34,273 nt of DNA from Gammaproteobacteria bacterium (GCA_007694905.1 REEU01000131.1:1-34273); one strand, 5' to 3'. Counted from the first letter of the stretch, positions 1 through 8,822 are shown. Notes: generated by a model from the sequence alone, not told the origin. Numbers and translations are program-made.

Positions 1-812
1 AGTTCGGTCTCGGTGATTTCCAGGATCAGCTTGCGGCGATCGATGCTCCAGAGGTCGGCGAGCTCCTCGAGCCGGTCAGGGAACTGCACGTCTGCCAGGC
101 GGGAGACCGGGATGTTCACGGACAGCGTCCAGTCCGCACCCCGCGCGGACCAGTCCCGCCAGGCATCCAGGCTGAGGATGAGCATGCGATCGGTGAGCAC
201 GTCGCCGAGCCCGAATTCCGCGGCCGTGGGAATGAACTGGTCCGGCAGCAGAACTTGGCCGTCGTCCAGGCGCAGGCGGGCGAGTGCCTCGAATCCGGCC
301 ACTTCGAGCCGGCGCAGATCGATCTTGGACTGGAAATAGGGCTCGATGCGATTCTGCTCGAGCGCCGCCTGGAACGCTTCCGGCGTGACCAGCGGTCCTG
401 CTTCCTCGACGTCGGTGTGGCCTGCGACCGTTTTGATCAGTGCCTCGAACTCGGCGATGGAGAACGGTTTGTGCAGCGTCCCGAGGATATTCAGTCCATC
501 TTCGCGTCCGGCACTCGCAGCCGCCGACAGGATGCAGCCGGCATGGCCGCTGATCAGGATGATGGGCGTCCGGCAACGATTGCTGCCGAGGCGGCGCATG
601 AGCTGCACGCCATCCACGTCCGGGAGGCTGAGATCCAGAAACAGCACGTCCGCGGCGGCAAACGTCTCCGCATCGAGGTCCGTGGCGCGCTCATACAGCG
701 TGGACTGAAAGCCGGATGCCGCGCACAGGTCCCGCAGGAAATGGGCCATTTCCACGAAATCGTCGATGATGATGGCTCGGTTCTGCGTGGCCTGCTTGGC
801 ACCGACGTGCAT
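1..812 (-). CDS. REC-EAL response regulator, probable c-di-GMP phosphodiesterase (partial)
   Basis: The first ~270 residues are present; the C-terminal part of the EAL domain lies outside the window. Residues ~12-130 form a receiver domain with the acidic pair D17-D18, phospho-acceptor D60 (in LFLDLSLPD), S88 and K115. From ~145 an EAL domain starts: the signature is at 175-177 (GFEALARL), the conserved Asn is in SVNIPVSRL (~233) and a Glu is in LEITET (~265), so the visible catalytic residues fit an active phosphodiesterase. A strong ribosome site (AAAAGGAGG, complement of 819-827) fixes the ATG at 812. The gene diverges from a winged-helix response regulator and no histidine kinase lies beside either. 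Inferred role: phosphorylation-controlled hydrolysis of cyclic di-GMP. The domain calls are firm; activity is inferred because the end is missing. Confidence 0.93.
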   Translation of the reverse strand, partial: MHVGAKQATQNRAIIIDDFVEMAHFLRDLCAASGFQSTLYERATDLDAETFAAADVLFLDLSLPDVDGVQLMRRLGSNRCRTPIILISGHAGCILSAAASAGREDGLNILGTLHKPFSIAEFEALIKTVAGHTDVEEAGPLVTPEAFQAALEQNRIEPYFQSKIDLRRLEVAGFEALARLRLDDGQVLLPDQFIPTAAEFGLGDVLTDRMLILSLDAWRDWSARGADWTLSVNIPVSRLADVQFPDRLEELADLWSIDRRKLILEITETE

Positions 813-927
813 CTTGGGCCTCCTTTTCGAGGTCGTTCTCGGCTGTTCATCTTGGACCGCTGGGGGGGTGCCACAAGGCGGGGATGTCCGCGGCGTTACG
901 CTCGCACCCGAAATGGCGGATCTGTTG

Positions 928-949
928 CGTATGTAACGGATAACGTATG
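928..949. promoter_or_regulatory. Direct repeats in the divergent regulator intergenic region
   Basis: The 169-bp gap between the two divergent regulators holds an AT-richer patch with CGTATG at 928-933 and 944-949 and TAACG at 934-938 and 941-945. A weak plus-strand promoter could be formed by TTGCGT (925-930) and TATGCT (946-951), although the 15-nt spacing is short. OmpR-family regulators often bind direct repeats near their own promoter, so autoregulation is possible but unproven. Confidence 0.25.
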
Positions 950-981
950 CTCGAAGGGATTTCCCCTGCCGAGCCGCAGCC

Positions 982-1680
982 ATGGCCCAGCCCCCGACTC
1001 TGCTGATTGTAGAAGACGATCTGCAACTGCGCTCGCTGTTGAAGCGCCGCTTCGAGGCTGAAGGCGCGGACGTCCTCACCGCTGCCGGGATGGTGGATGC
1101 CCTGGGTATCCTGCGCGCCGTGAAACCCGTGGCGGCGGTGGTGGACGTGGGTCTCGAGGACTCCAATGGCCTCGACCTGGTGGCCGAGCTGGCCGCTGAG
1201 CTGCTGGTGGTGGTGATCACCGGCAACCGGGAACTGGCGTTGCTGCGCCGCGCCCTGTCACTCGGAGCCGCCGACGTGGTGTTCAAGCCTTTCGATGACC
1301 GTGAACTCGCCGAGCGCGTGCTTGCGCGTCTCCGCCGCGGGCCGATGCGCACCGGTGGCAGCCAGCCTGCCGCCTGCCTCCAGCTGCGCAGGAGTCGCAA
1401 TCTGTACTGCAGCCGCGACGAGCGCGAGGAGCGGCTGTCCCAGCGGGAAGCCCAGGCGTTCCAGTTGCTGCTCGAAGGCGGCAGTCGTGTCGTCACCCGG
1501 GACCAGCTCTCCAAGGCCATCTATGGGGAGCCGTGGGACCCAGCGAGCCGCCGGGTCGATGCGTTGATCGGCCGGCTGCGGGGCAAGCTGCACTGCGAGC
1601 TCTGTGACGTACACCGGTGTCTGACCACGGTGCACAACGTGGGCTATCGCTTCGACGGTAGCGTCCGGGCCGAGGATTGA
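982..1680 (+). CDS. OmpR-family winged-helix response regulator
   Basis: A 232-residue protein. Residues ~6-120 are a receiver domain with E11, D12 and D13 in the acidic pocket, phospho-acceptor D55 (AVVDVGLED), T81 (ITGNRE) and K103 (FKPFDD). Residues ~140-228 form a winged-helix DNA-binding domain of the Trans_reg_C type: LSQREAQAFQLLLEGG leads in, VTRDQLSKAIYG and the recognition helix RRVDALIGRLRGKL follow, and the wing ends in TTVHNVGYRF. The ATG lies just before MAQPPTLLIVEDD, a typical receiver start. No partner kinase is adjacent, so it is an orphan here. It is divergent from a REC-EAL regulator, which suggests a shared stimulus or cross-regulation. Its targets cannot be named from the sequence. 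Confidence 0.93.
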   Translation: MAQPPTLLIVEDDLQLRSLLKRRFEAEGADVLTAAGMVDALGILRAVKPVAAVVDVGLEDSNGLDLVAELAAELLVVVITGNRELALLRRALSLGAADVVFKPFDDRELAERVLARLRRGPMRTGGSQPAACLQLRRSRNLYCSRDEREERLSQREAQAFQLLLEGGSRVVTRDQLSKAIYGEPWDPASRRVDALIGRLRGKLHCELCDVHRCLTTVHNVGYRFDGSVRAED

Positions 1681-1685
1681 GCCCT

Positions 1686-2684
1686 TCAGTAGGCCTCCAG
1701 CGCAGGCTCGTCGAGGGCGGCCAGCTGCTCACGCAGCGTGAGGATGTGCTCCGAGAAGAAGCGCTGGTTGGCAAAGAAGGGAAACGCGCGCGGAAAGGCG
1801 GGATCTTCCCAGCGGCGGCCGATCCAGGCCGCGTGATGCATGATCCGCAAGGTGCGCAGCGGCTCCACGAGCACCAGCTCACGACTGTCGAACTCGGCGA
1901 ATTGCGCATAGCCCTCGAGAATGTCCGAGAGTTGGGCGATGCGCTGGGGGCGCTCGCCAGACAGCAGCATCCAGAGGTCCTGGATGGCGGGCCCGTTGCG
2001 GGCATCGTCGAAATCCACGAAGTGGGGCACTTCGTCGCGCCACAGGACGTTGCCCATGTGGCAGTCGCCGTGCAGACGCAGCCCGTGGAAGCTTTGCAGG
2101 GGGGGGAAATCCTGTTCGATCCGCTTCAGCAGATCCGCGCTCAGCGTCTCGTAGGCCGGCCGCAGTTCAGTGGGCAGGAACTCGGATGCGAGCAGGAATT
2201 CGCGGCTGGCATGACCGAACTCCGCCACGCTGAGGTCGGGGCGGTGCGTGAAACGGGACAGCGCTCCGACGCGGTGGATGCGCGCCATGTAGCGGCCGAG
2301 CACGGCCAGGGCGTCGAGATCCTCCACGTCCGGGGCGCGGCCACCGTGGCGGGGATAAATGGCGTAGCGCAGGTCGGCGTCGGTGTGCAGCGTGCGGCCT
2401 TGCTCGTCCGCCAGGGGCGGCACGGCGGGAATTTCCAGGTCCGCGAGTTCCTGGGTGAAGACGTGTTCTTCGAGAATTTGCTCATCGCTCCAGCGATTCG
2501 GGCGATAGAACTTCACCACCACGGGGGCGTCGTCCTCGATGCCCACCTGATAGACGCGATTCTCGTAGCTGTTCAGCGCGAGCACGCGCGCGTCGCTGCG
2601 GCAACCGGTGGCCTCCACCGCACGGATGACCCGATCCGGGTCCAGTTCCGCAAAGGGAAGCTTGTCGTGGTCGATCTCCGCCAT
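1686..2684 (-). CDS. srkA: Stress response serine/threonine protein kinase SrkA (YihE/RdoA)
   Basis: 332 residues with an aminoglycoside-phosphotransferase-like kinase fold. Close family blocks are visible: LNSYENRVYQ near the N-terminus, VVVKFYRPNRW with the ATP-binding Lys at ~58, the catalytic loop LHGDCHMGN (D~207, N~212), and VDFDDARNGP with the metal-binding Asp at ~224. The E. coli protein has nearly the same blocks. SrkA counters stress-induced programmed death, in E. coli linked to the MazEF and Cpx pathways. An in-frame ATG at 2747 would add 21 basic residues. I prefer ATG 2684 because the following sequence lines up with the family start and the upstream ATG falls inside the promoter. 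It is convergent with the winged-helix regulator and lies downstream of comF. Confidence 0.93.
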   Translation of the reverse strand: MAEIDHDKLPFAELDPDRVIRAVEATGCRSDARVLALNSYENRVYQVGIEDDAPVVVKFYRPNRWSDEQILEEHVFTQELADLEIPAVPPLADEQGRTLHTDADLRYAIYPRHGGRAPDVEDLDALAVLGRYMARIHRVGALSRFTHRPDLSVAEFGHASREFLLASEFLPTELRPAYETLSADLLKRIEQDFPPLQSFHGLRLHGDCHMGNVLWRDEVPHFVDFDDARNGPAIQDLWMLLSGERPQRIAQLSDILEGYAQFAEFDSRELVLVEPLRTLRIMHHAAWIGRRWEDPAFPRAFPFFANQRFFSEHILTLREQLAALDEPALEAY

Positions 2685-2717
2685 GTCTGCGGTACGCCGC
2701 CTGCGAATCAGGGCGCG

Positions 2718-2747
2718 ATGATCCTGGAGCGCCCCTGGGTGCGTCAA
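2718..2747 (-). promoter_or_regulatory. Putative sigma-70 promoter for srkA
   Basis: On the minus strand a -35 TTGACG (complement of 2742-2747) is followed after 18 nt by GATCAT (complement of 2718-2723). It starts just beyond the comF stop codon, leaving a leader of about 25-30 nt before the chosen srkA ATG. It matches consensus at 5 of 6 positions in the -35 and 4 of 6 in the -10. Its presence supports the shorter srkA start. Confidence 0.45.
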
Positions 2748-2753
2748 TGTACG

Positions 2754-3476
2754 CTAGCTGAGGGGTGTGCGGGCGAATACCCACGCCCGGATGTCCTCCA
2801 CGCCCGCCCGCCGCAGGGTCAGCGCGAGCGCATCCAACGTCGTTCCGGTGGTGACGACGTCGTCGATGAGCACGATGCTCGACGGCAGTGGCCCGGGCTT
2901 CACCGTAAAAGCGTTGGCCAGATTGCGGCGTCTCTCGGAGCGGCTGAGTCCGGATTGGGCCCGCGTACGTCGGTTCCGGCGCGCGGTGCCTGAGAGCAAC
3001 CGCCAGGGACCTAGCCGTGCCAGGTGAGCGGCGATGAGGCTGCTCTGGTTGAAGCCCCGCCGCCATTGCCGCCATGGATGCAACGGCACCGGCAGCAGCC
3101 AGGCGTCGTCGGCGAAGGCGCCTGCGGGCCGTCGTGCCCACATCACCTCGGCCATGACCCGGGCCGCAGCCCGTACCTTCCTGAATTTGAGCGCCTGCAC
3201 CAGAAGGTCCGCCGGGTCCGTATAGCTGCATGCAGACACGAGGCGATCATGGCGCGGTGGGCGCAGCTGACAGGCACCACAGGCGCTCGCGTCCGCGGCC
3301 CCGATTGGTCGCGGCAGCCCGCAGCGTGGACAGGGGTCGGGCATGGCCTGCAGGTCTTCCTGGCAGACGCCGCAAAGATCCTGGCGACGCTGGCTCGGGA
3401 ATCCGCACAGGACGCAGGTTCCCGGCGCCAGGGCCCAGGGCAGGGTAGTCGCCAACTGTTGGATCCATCGCCGCAT
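2754..3476 (-). CDS. comF: ComF family amidophosphoribosyltransferase-like protein
   Basis: 240 residues. The N-terminal ~70 residues carry four CxxC pairs (Cys at about 21/24, 35/38, 49/52 and 66/69), the ComF double zinc-binding motif. The C-terminal two thirds are a type I phosphoribosyltransferase fold ending with the PRPP-binding loop VLIDDVVTTGTTL (~201-213). LLPVPLHPWRQWRRGFNQS is a ComF hallmark. ComF proteins act in DNA uptake and natural transformation, and the exact step is not settled. An upstream in-frame ATG at 3527 exists, but MRRWIQQLATTLPWALAP at 3476 is a typical family start. In many gammaproteobacteria comF lies beside biotin genes; here its neighbour is srkA. Confidence 0.92.
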   Translation of the reverse strand: MRRWIQQLATTLPWALAPGTCVLCGFPSQRRQDLCGVCQEDLQAMPDPCPRCGLPRPIGAADASACGACQLRPPRHDRLVSACSYTDPADLLVQALKFRKVRAAARVMAEVMWARRPAGAFADDAWLLPVPLHPWRQWRRGFNQSSLIAAHLARLGPWRLLSGTARRNRRTRAQSGLSRSERRRNLANAFTVKPGPLPSSIVLIDDVVTTGTTLDALALTLRRAGVEDIRAWVFARTPLS

Positions 3477-3628
3477 GGGTCCAGCATCGCCACGCGGCTG
3501 CAGGCCGGCCAAGTGGATTTCGCCCACGGCGAGCGTGCGTCCGGGATGAAGGGGTTGTAGGACGAGGCTGAAGGGACATGTTCGCGCGATCGGAATACCG
3601 CCTTCGGATCACCGCCTGCGGAGCACAG

Positions 3629-3637
3629 TGCTATGAT
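3629..3637 (+). promoter_or_regulatory. Extended -10 promoter for the acyl-CoA dehydrogenase pair
   Basis: TG-C-TATGAT (TG at 3629-3630, TATGAT at 3632-3637) is a good extended -10 element. The -35 position (~3609-3614, TCACCG) is poor, which is tolerated with an extended -10. A start near 3643 would give a leader of about 64 nt before ATG 3707. The remainder of the comF-dehydrogenase gap (3477-3706) shows nothing else I can support. Confidence 0.5.
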
Positions 3638-3706
3638 GCGCGCGCCCGACGGCCGCTGCCCCCGCTGCCCGGGCGTCATCAAACTTCCAATCAGTTCGAG
3701 GTCGCC

Positions 3707-5494
3707 ATGCCAGCCTATCGCACGCCGCTGCGCGACATGCGCTTCCTGCTGCACGATGTCTACGACTTCCCCGGCCACTACCAGCGCTTGGAGGGTGTGG
3801 AGCCGGTGGACGCGTCCCTGCTCGACGGCATACTCGATGAGATCGCGCGGTTCACGGAGCAGCAGCTGTTCCCGTTGAACCTGTCCGGGGACAAGACTGG
3901 TTGCCGGCTCGAGAACGGCGTCGTAAGCACGCCGGACGGTTTCCGGGAAGCCTACGAGGCCTTCGTCGCCGGCGGTTGGACCGCAGTCACGGGCGCGCAG
4001 GAATGGGGTGGCCAGGGCTTGCCTGCCAGCGTCGGCATGTTGGTGGAAGAGCTCACCATGACCACGAATCTGGCCTGGGGCATGTATCCCGCCCTGTCTC
4101 ACGGGGCCATGAACGCGCTCGAGATTCATGGCACGGATGAGCAGAAGGACGTCTATCTGCGCAAACTCCACGCCGGCACCTGGACCGGGACGATGTGTCT
4201 CACCGAGCCCCACTGCGGTTCGGATGTGGGCCTCGTTCGCACCCGGGCGGAACCCGAGGCCGACGGCAGCTACTTCATCACCGGAACCAAGATCTTCATT
4301 TCCGCGGGCGAGCACGATCTTGGCGAGAACATCGTCCATCTGGTGCTGGCCAGGTTGCCGGGCGCGCCGGCAGGAACGAAGGGCATCTCCATGTTCCTGG
4401 TGCCGAAGTATCTGCCGGAAGGTGACGGCATCGGTGCCCGCAACGGTGTCAGCTGCGCCAGCATCGAAGAGAAGATGGGCATCCACGGCAATGCCACCTG
4501 CGTGCTCAACTTCGATGGCGCAAGGGGCTGGCTGGTGGGCGCGGAAAACAAAGGCATGCGCTGCATGTTCACCATGATGAATGCGGCGCGACTGGTCGTG
4601 GGTCTGCAGGGGCTCGGCCAGATCGAGGCCGCCTATCAGGGCAGCGCGGCGTATGCCATGGAGCGGGAGCAGATGCGCGCGCTTTCCGGGCCGGTGGCGC
4701 CGGACCGGCCTGCGGATCCCATCATCGTTCATCCGGACATTCGCCGCATGTTGCTGACCCAGAAAGCGCTGGCCGAGGGCGGTCGCGCACTTGGGTACTA
4801 TGCGGGTCTGCAGGCGGATATTGCGCGCAATGGCGTGGACGCTGACGAGCGGGCGCTGGCGCAGAAGCAGATCGATCTGCTGACCCCCATCGTCAAGGGT
4901 TTCCTTACCGAAGTTGCCCTGGAGTGCACCAACCACGCACTGCAGATCTACGGCGGGCACGGCTTCATCCGCGAGCACGGCATCGAGCAATATGTTCGCG
5001 ACACGCGCATCACGCTGATTTACGAGGGCACCACGCAGATCCAGGCGCTGGATCTGATCGGGCGCAAGGTGCTGTTCGACGGCGGCAAGACCCTCACCGA
5101 GCTGATCGGCCAGATCGCCGCCACCTGCCAGGAGCTGGACGGCCATGGTGAACTCGGGGGCTTCGCCACGGAACTGGCCGCGTTGGCGAAGGAGTGGGGA
5201 GAACTGGCCACGGACCTGGGCGGCCGTGGCATGGAGAACCCTGACGAAGTCGGCGCTGCGGCGGTGGATTTCCTGATGTACTCAGGTTACGTCCTGGTCG
5301 GCTGGTGCTGGCTGCGCATGATGCAGCAGGCGCTGGCGGCGACCGGGGAGGATGACGGCTTCCACGCGGGCAAGGTCCACACGGGCTCATTCTACTTCCG
5401 GCGGCTGTTGCCGCGGACGCGTACCCTGGCAGCAACCATACGTGATCGCGCTGATGCGCTGCTCGCGCTGCCGGCGGAGGCGTTCGCGCGCTGA
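3707..5494 (+). CDS. Acyl-CoA dehydrogenase, DmdC-like ~590-residue type (copy 1)
   Basis: A 595-residue flavoprotein that oxidises an acyl-CoA to the 2,3-enoyl-CoA using FAD. Order of parts: an N-terminal helical extension (MPAYRTPLRDMRFLLHDVYD), the helical N domain, the middle beta domain with the FAD-contacting block MCLTEPHCGSDVGL (~163-176), the C-terminal helical domain with YGGHGFIREHGIEQYVRD and the catalytic Glu at ~E440 in IYEGTTQIQ, and an extra C-terminal helical domain. This length and layout match the methylmercaptopropionyl-CoA dehydrogenase (DmdC)/long acyl-CoA dehydrogenase class rather than ~380-residue enzymes. The frame is open to 3578, but ATG 3707 with GAGG upstream matches the family start. 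Substrate cannot be read from sequence; general fatty or branched acyl-CoA oxidation is as likely as DMSP catabolism. Confidence 0.93.
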   Translation: MPAYRTPLRDMRFLLHDVYDFPGHYQRLEGVEPVDASLLDGILDEIARFTEQQLFPLNLSGDKTGCRLENGVVSTPDGFREAYEAFVAGGWTAVTGAQEWGGQGLPASVGMLVEELTMTTNLAWGMYPALSHGAMNALEIHGTDEQKDVYLRKLHAGTWTGTMCLTEPHCGSDVGLVRTRAEPEADGSYFITGTKIFISAGEHDLGENIVHLVLARLPGAPAGTKGISMFLVPKYLPEGDGIGARNGVSCASIEEKMGIHGNATCVLNFDGARGWLVGAENKGMRCMFTMMNAARLVVGLQGLGQIEAAYQGSAAYAMEREQMRALSGPVAPDRPADPIIVHPDIRRMLLTQKALAEGGRALGYYAGLQADIARNGVDADERALAQKQIDLLTPIVKGFLTEVALECTNHALQIYGGHGFIREHGIEQYVRDTRITLIYEGTTQIQALDLIGRKVLFDGGKTLTELIGQIAATCQELDGHGELGGFATELAALAKEWGELATDLGGRGMENPDEVGAAAVDFLMYSGYVLVGWCWLRMMQQALAATGEDDGFHAGKVHTGSFYFRRLLPRTRTLAATIRDRADALLALPAEAFAR

Positions 5495-5572
5495 CTCGCG
5501 TCGGATCGTCAACGTGAGCCATCTGCGTGTGATCGCGCTCGCGCGCAGGGAAGCCTACTGAAAGGAGTTGCT

Positions 5573-7342
5573 ATGCCCGTTTACACTGCACCGCGGCGCG
5601 ACCTGGCGTTCGTGTTGTTCGACCTGTTCGGAGCCGACAAGCTCTGGAGCGCCATGAAGGCCACTGCCGAGGTGGATCGCGACCTGGCCGAGGCCATCAT
5701 CGACGCCGGCGGCAAGCTGGCGGAGTCGGCGTTTCTGCCTTTGAACGCGTCCGGTGACGCCGAGGGTTGCCGCTTCGATTCCGGCACCGTGACCACGCCT
5801 GAGGGTTTCCGCGACGCGTATCGTACCTACTCCGAGGGCGGCTGGGTTGGACTCGGCGGTGATCCTGAGCACGGCGGTCAGGGCATGCCCAAAATGCTCA
5901 CGGTCGCTGTCGAGGAGATGTTTTTCGCCACCAATCCTTCGCTGTACCTGTATCCGGTGCTGTCAGCAGGCGCAGCGTTGCTGATCGCCAGTCATGGCTC
6001 GCAGGCCATGAAGAAGCGCTGGTTACCCGAGATGTACGCCGGCACGACCAGCGGGACCATGTGTCTTACGGAGCCCCATGCGGGTTCGGACCTGGGGCTC
6101 CTGCGCACCCGCGCTGAGCCGTTGGACAACGAATGTCATGCGCTCACCGGTACCAAGATCTTCATCACCGGCGGGGAGCACGATCTGGCGGACAACATCG
6201 TTCACCTGGTGCTGGCGCGGTTGCCGGATGCACCCGAAGGCTCGAAGGGCATCTCCCTGTTCCTGGTGCCTAAGTTTCTCGAGGACGGAACCCGCAACGC
6301 CGTCACGGCCGGATCCATCGAGCACAAGATGGGCATCCGCGGCAGCGCAACCTGCGTCCTCAATTTCGACGGCGCACGGGCCTGGATGATCGGCGAGCCG
6401 AATCGGGGACTCGCCTGTATGTTCACGATGATGAACTACGAGCGGCTGTCCATCGGCATGCAGGGGCTCGGGGCAGGTGAGATCGCCTACCAGAACGCAC
6501 TGGCCTACGCCCGCGAGCGGGTACAGGGGCGTGCGCCGATAGCGGAAGAGCGGGGCGAGGGTGCTGCCGATCCACTGCTGGTGCATCCGGATGTGAGGCG
6601 TCTGCTGCTGACCCAGAAGGCCTACAACGAAGGTGGACGCGCGTTTTCCGCTTTTGTCGGCCTGCAGCTCGATCTGTCGAAGTATGCTGACGATGAGAAC
6701 GAGGCGCGGCGGGCGGCGGATCTCGTCGCCTTCCTGACTCCAGTGGCCAAGGCCTACTTCACGGATCGGGGTTTCGACGGCTGCGTGCTCGCCCAGCAGG
6801 TGCTCGGCGGTCACGGCTACGTCGCCGAGTGGGGCATCGAGCAGTATGTTCGGGACGCCCGCATTGCGCAGATCTACGAAGGCACGAATGGCATTCAGGC
6901 CATGGACCTCGCTGAGCGCAAGACGGCCCGGGACGGGGGCCGCATGGCACAGGCCTACATGGAGGGCATGGCCGCGTTCATCGCCGATCAGCGCTGCCCG
7001 GAGCGGCTCCGTCCAGGGCTCGAGGAAGCGCTGGAACTGTTCAGTCGCTGCACCCGCTTCATCGTGGATGGCGCGAAGAAAGATCCGGCACTGCCGGGCA
7101 GCGCCGCTGCCGACTATCTGGAGCTCACCGGGCTGTTGTCCTATGCCTGGCTCTGGGCCTGGATGGTGGGCGTGGCCGAGGGCAAGCTGGCCGAGGGCAG
7201 TGGCGAGGAAGCGTTCATGCGCGGCAAGGTTGCCACTGGAGAGTTTTTCCATGCCCGCCTGCTGCCCATGGCAGGGGTCCTGGCCCGGCGCATCGAAAGC
7301 GGCAGCGAACCGCTGCTCGCCATCAGCGCTGAGCAGTTCTGA
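5573..7342 (+). CDS. Acyl-CoA dehydrogenase, DmdC-like ~590-residue type (copy 2)
   Basis: A 589-residue paralogue of the preceding gene, alignable over its full length. It keeps the FAD block MCLTEPHAGSDLGL, the block LGGHGYVAEWGIEQYVRD and the catalytic Glu at ~E436 in IYEGTNGIQ. The start ATG has a clear ribosome site (GAAAGGAG). The 78-bp gap to copy 1 and shared strand suggest co-transcription from the extended -10 promoter at 3629. The N-terminal block differs (MPVYTAPRRDLAFVLFDLF), and the two proteins diverge clearly in the C-terminal domain, so this is an old duplication with probable specialisation for chain length or branching, not a recent copy. A hairpin with a T run follows the stop. 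Confidence 0.93.
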   Translation: MPVYTAPRRDLAFVLFDLFGADKLWSAMKATAEVDRDLAEAIIDAGGKLAESAFLPLNASGDAEGCRFDSGTVTTPEGFRDAYRTYSEGGWVGLGGDPEHGGQGMPKMLTVAVEEMFFATNPSLYLYPVLSAGAALLIASHGSQAMKKRWLPEMYAGTTSGTMCLTEPHAGSDLGLLRTRAEPLDNECHALTGTKIFITGGEHDLADNIVHLVLARLPDAPEGSKGISLFLVPKFLEDGTRNAVTAGSIEHKMGIRGSATCVLNFDGARAWMIGEPNRGLACMFTMMNYERLSIGMQGLGAGEIAYQNALAYARERVQGRAPIAEERGEGAADPLLVHPDVRRLLLTQKAYNEGGRAFSAFVGLQLDLSKYADDENEARRAADLVAFLTPVAKAYFTDRGFDGCVLAQQVLGGHGYVAEWGIEQYVRDARIAQIYEGTNGIQAMDLAERKTARDGGRMAQAYMEGMAAFIADQRCPERLRPGLEEALELFSRCTRFIVDGAKKDPALPGSAAADYLELTGLLSYAWLWAWMVGVAEGKLAEGSGEEAFMRGKVATGEFFHARLLPMAGVLARRIESGSEPLLAISAEQF

Positions 7343-7388
7343 CCGCGGGGTCGTATCGGGCGCATCCGGGACGGGACCCGCGGTTTTC
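7342..7388 (+). terminator. Putative intrinsic terminator after the dehydrogenase pair
   Basis: ACCGCGGG (7342-7349) and CCCGCGGT (7377-7384) form a perfect 8-bp stem followed by a short T run (7384-7387). The 27-nt loop is long for a classical terminator, so confidence is moderate. It would separate the dehydrogenases from the amidase gene. Confidence 0.5.
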
Positions 7389-7419
7389 TGAGTGACGCTT
7401 TTCCTGGGAGGGGAGACGG

Positions 7420-8811
7420 ATGGGCAAGGTCGACGGCGCATTGTGGCAACGTACCGCCAGTGAACTCGCGGCGCTGATTCGCTCCGGCGAGGTCAGCAGC
7501 CGGGAGGTGGTGGAGGCTCATCTCGAGCGCATCGAGGCGGTGAACGGGCGCGTCAATGCCGTGACCCGGGTGCTGGCGGAGTCTGCGCGCGCGGCAGCTG
7601 ATGCGGCAGATGCCAGCGAAGCGAAGGGTCCGCTCCATGGCGTACCGTTCACGATCAAGGAGAACATCGACTTCGAAGGCACTCCCACGACCCAGGGTGT
7701 GCCGGCGCTGGCGGATGCGATCTCGCCGGTGGATGCACCTGTTGTCGAGCGCATGAAACGGGCGGGCGCCATTGCGCTGGGACGGACCAACCTGCCGGAA
7801 TTCGGGCTGCGCATCAGCACCACCAATCCGCTTCATGGGCGCACCCTCAACCCCTGGGATGCAGACCGCGTGGCGGGCGGCTCCAGCGGCGGCGAGGGCG
7901 CGGCGCTTGCCACCGGCATGACGCCCATCGGCCTCGGTAACGACATCGGCGGATCCTTGCGCAATCCGGCCTACTGCAACGGTATTGCTTCCCTCAAGCC
8001 GAGCACCGGTCGCATACCGCACTACATGGCCTTGCCACCCCAGGACGGCGGCATGGCGGTGCAGGCCATGCTCGTGGAAGGTCCCATGGCCCGTTCGGTG
8101 GCGGATCTCCGATTGGCGCTGACGATTCTGGCTGGCCGCGACATCCGCGATCCGGTCTCAGTCGATGCGCCGCTGACCGGTGCCGCTGTCCCACAACGCG
8201 CCGTGCTCGTCACCGAGCTTCCGGGCGGGCCCATCGAGTCGAGCAGCGCGGCCGCGGTGAGGGAGGCCGGCGCCGCGCTCGCGGCAGCGGGCTGGGACGT
8301 CATCGAGGCTTCACCGCCGGAGCTCGAGCGGGTGCAGGAAATCTGGGGCCGAACCCTCGCCCACGATCTGATCGTCAACATGCCGCTGATGGAACTGGTG
8401 ATCTCGCCAGAGCTCGCCGTGGGCCTGAAGCAGCTGTTCGAGCGCTTCGATCCCAACGCGATGCGCGCGGCGGAGGTGGATGCCGAGCGCTCGCGGCTGG
8501 CCCGGCTGTGGTCCATGTTCTTCGTCGAGCACCCGGTGGTGATCGGACCCACCTGGACGCGACTGCCCTTCGCTCACGACGCCGACCTCCACCCGGAGAC
8601 GGGCATGGCGCTGCTCACGGACACGCTGCGTTTCATCACGCCGGGCAACCTGCTCGGGATTCCGGCCGTGTGCGTCCCCTGCGGCGTGGAAGGGGGGCTG
8701 CCGCGGGGCGTGCAGATCTACGCCGATCGCTGGCGCGAGGACGTGGCACTGGCGGCCGCAGAGATCGTCGAGGCTGCCATGCCGCCGGTGTGTCCCATCG
8801 ATCCTCGCTGA
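7420..8811 (+). CDS. Amidase-signature family hydrolase
   Basis: 463 residues with the Ser-cisSer-Lys triad of the amidase signature family: K80 (PFTIKENID), cis-Ser S155 in AGGSSGGEGAAL and nucleophile S179 in NDIGGSLRNPA. The C-terminal part (LLGIPAVCVPCGVEGGLPRGVQ) is also typical. The ribosome site GGGAGGGGAG precedes the ATG closely. No GatB or GatC lies nearby and the length is short for GatA, so a free-standing C-N hydrolase on an amide substrate is the better call; fatty-amide or aryl-amide hydrolysis are possibilities. No signal peptide is visible, so it acts in the cytoplasm. It is convergent with the next gene, with an 11-bp gap. Confidence 0.9.
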   Translation: MGKVDGALWQRTASELAALIRSGEVSSREVVEAHLERIEAVNGRVNAVTRVLAESARAAADAADASEAKGPLHGVPFTIKENIDFEGTPTTQGVPALADAISPVDAPVVERMKRAGAIALGRTNLPEFGLRISTTNPLHGRTLNPWDADRVAGGSSGGEGAALATGMTPIGLGNDIGGSLRNPAYCNGIASLKPSTGRIPHYMALPPQDGGMAVQAMLVEGPMARSVADLRLALTILAGRDIRDPVSVDAPLTGAAVPQRAVLVTELPGGPIESSSAAAVREAGAALAAAGWDVIEASPPELERVQEIWGRTLAHDLIVNMPLMELVISPELAVGLKQLFERFDPNAMRAAEVDAERSRLARLWSMFFVEHPVVIGPTWTRLPFAHDADLHPETGMALLTDTLRFITPGNLLGIPAVCVPCGVEGGLPRGVQIYADRWREDVALAAAEIVEAAMPPVCPIDPR

Positions 8812-8822
8812 CAGGACGACTT

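Noticed and set aside
3143-5146. A 667-codon antisense frame opposite comF and the first acyl-CoA dehydrogenase.
   Set aside because: Both overlapping genes are strongly supported by motifs; the antisense peptide has no recognisable features.
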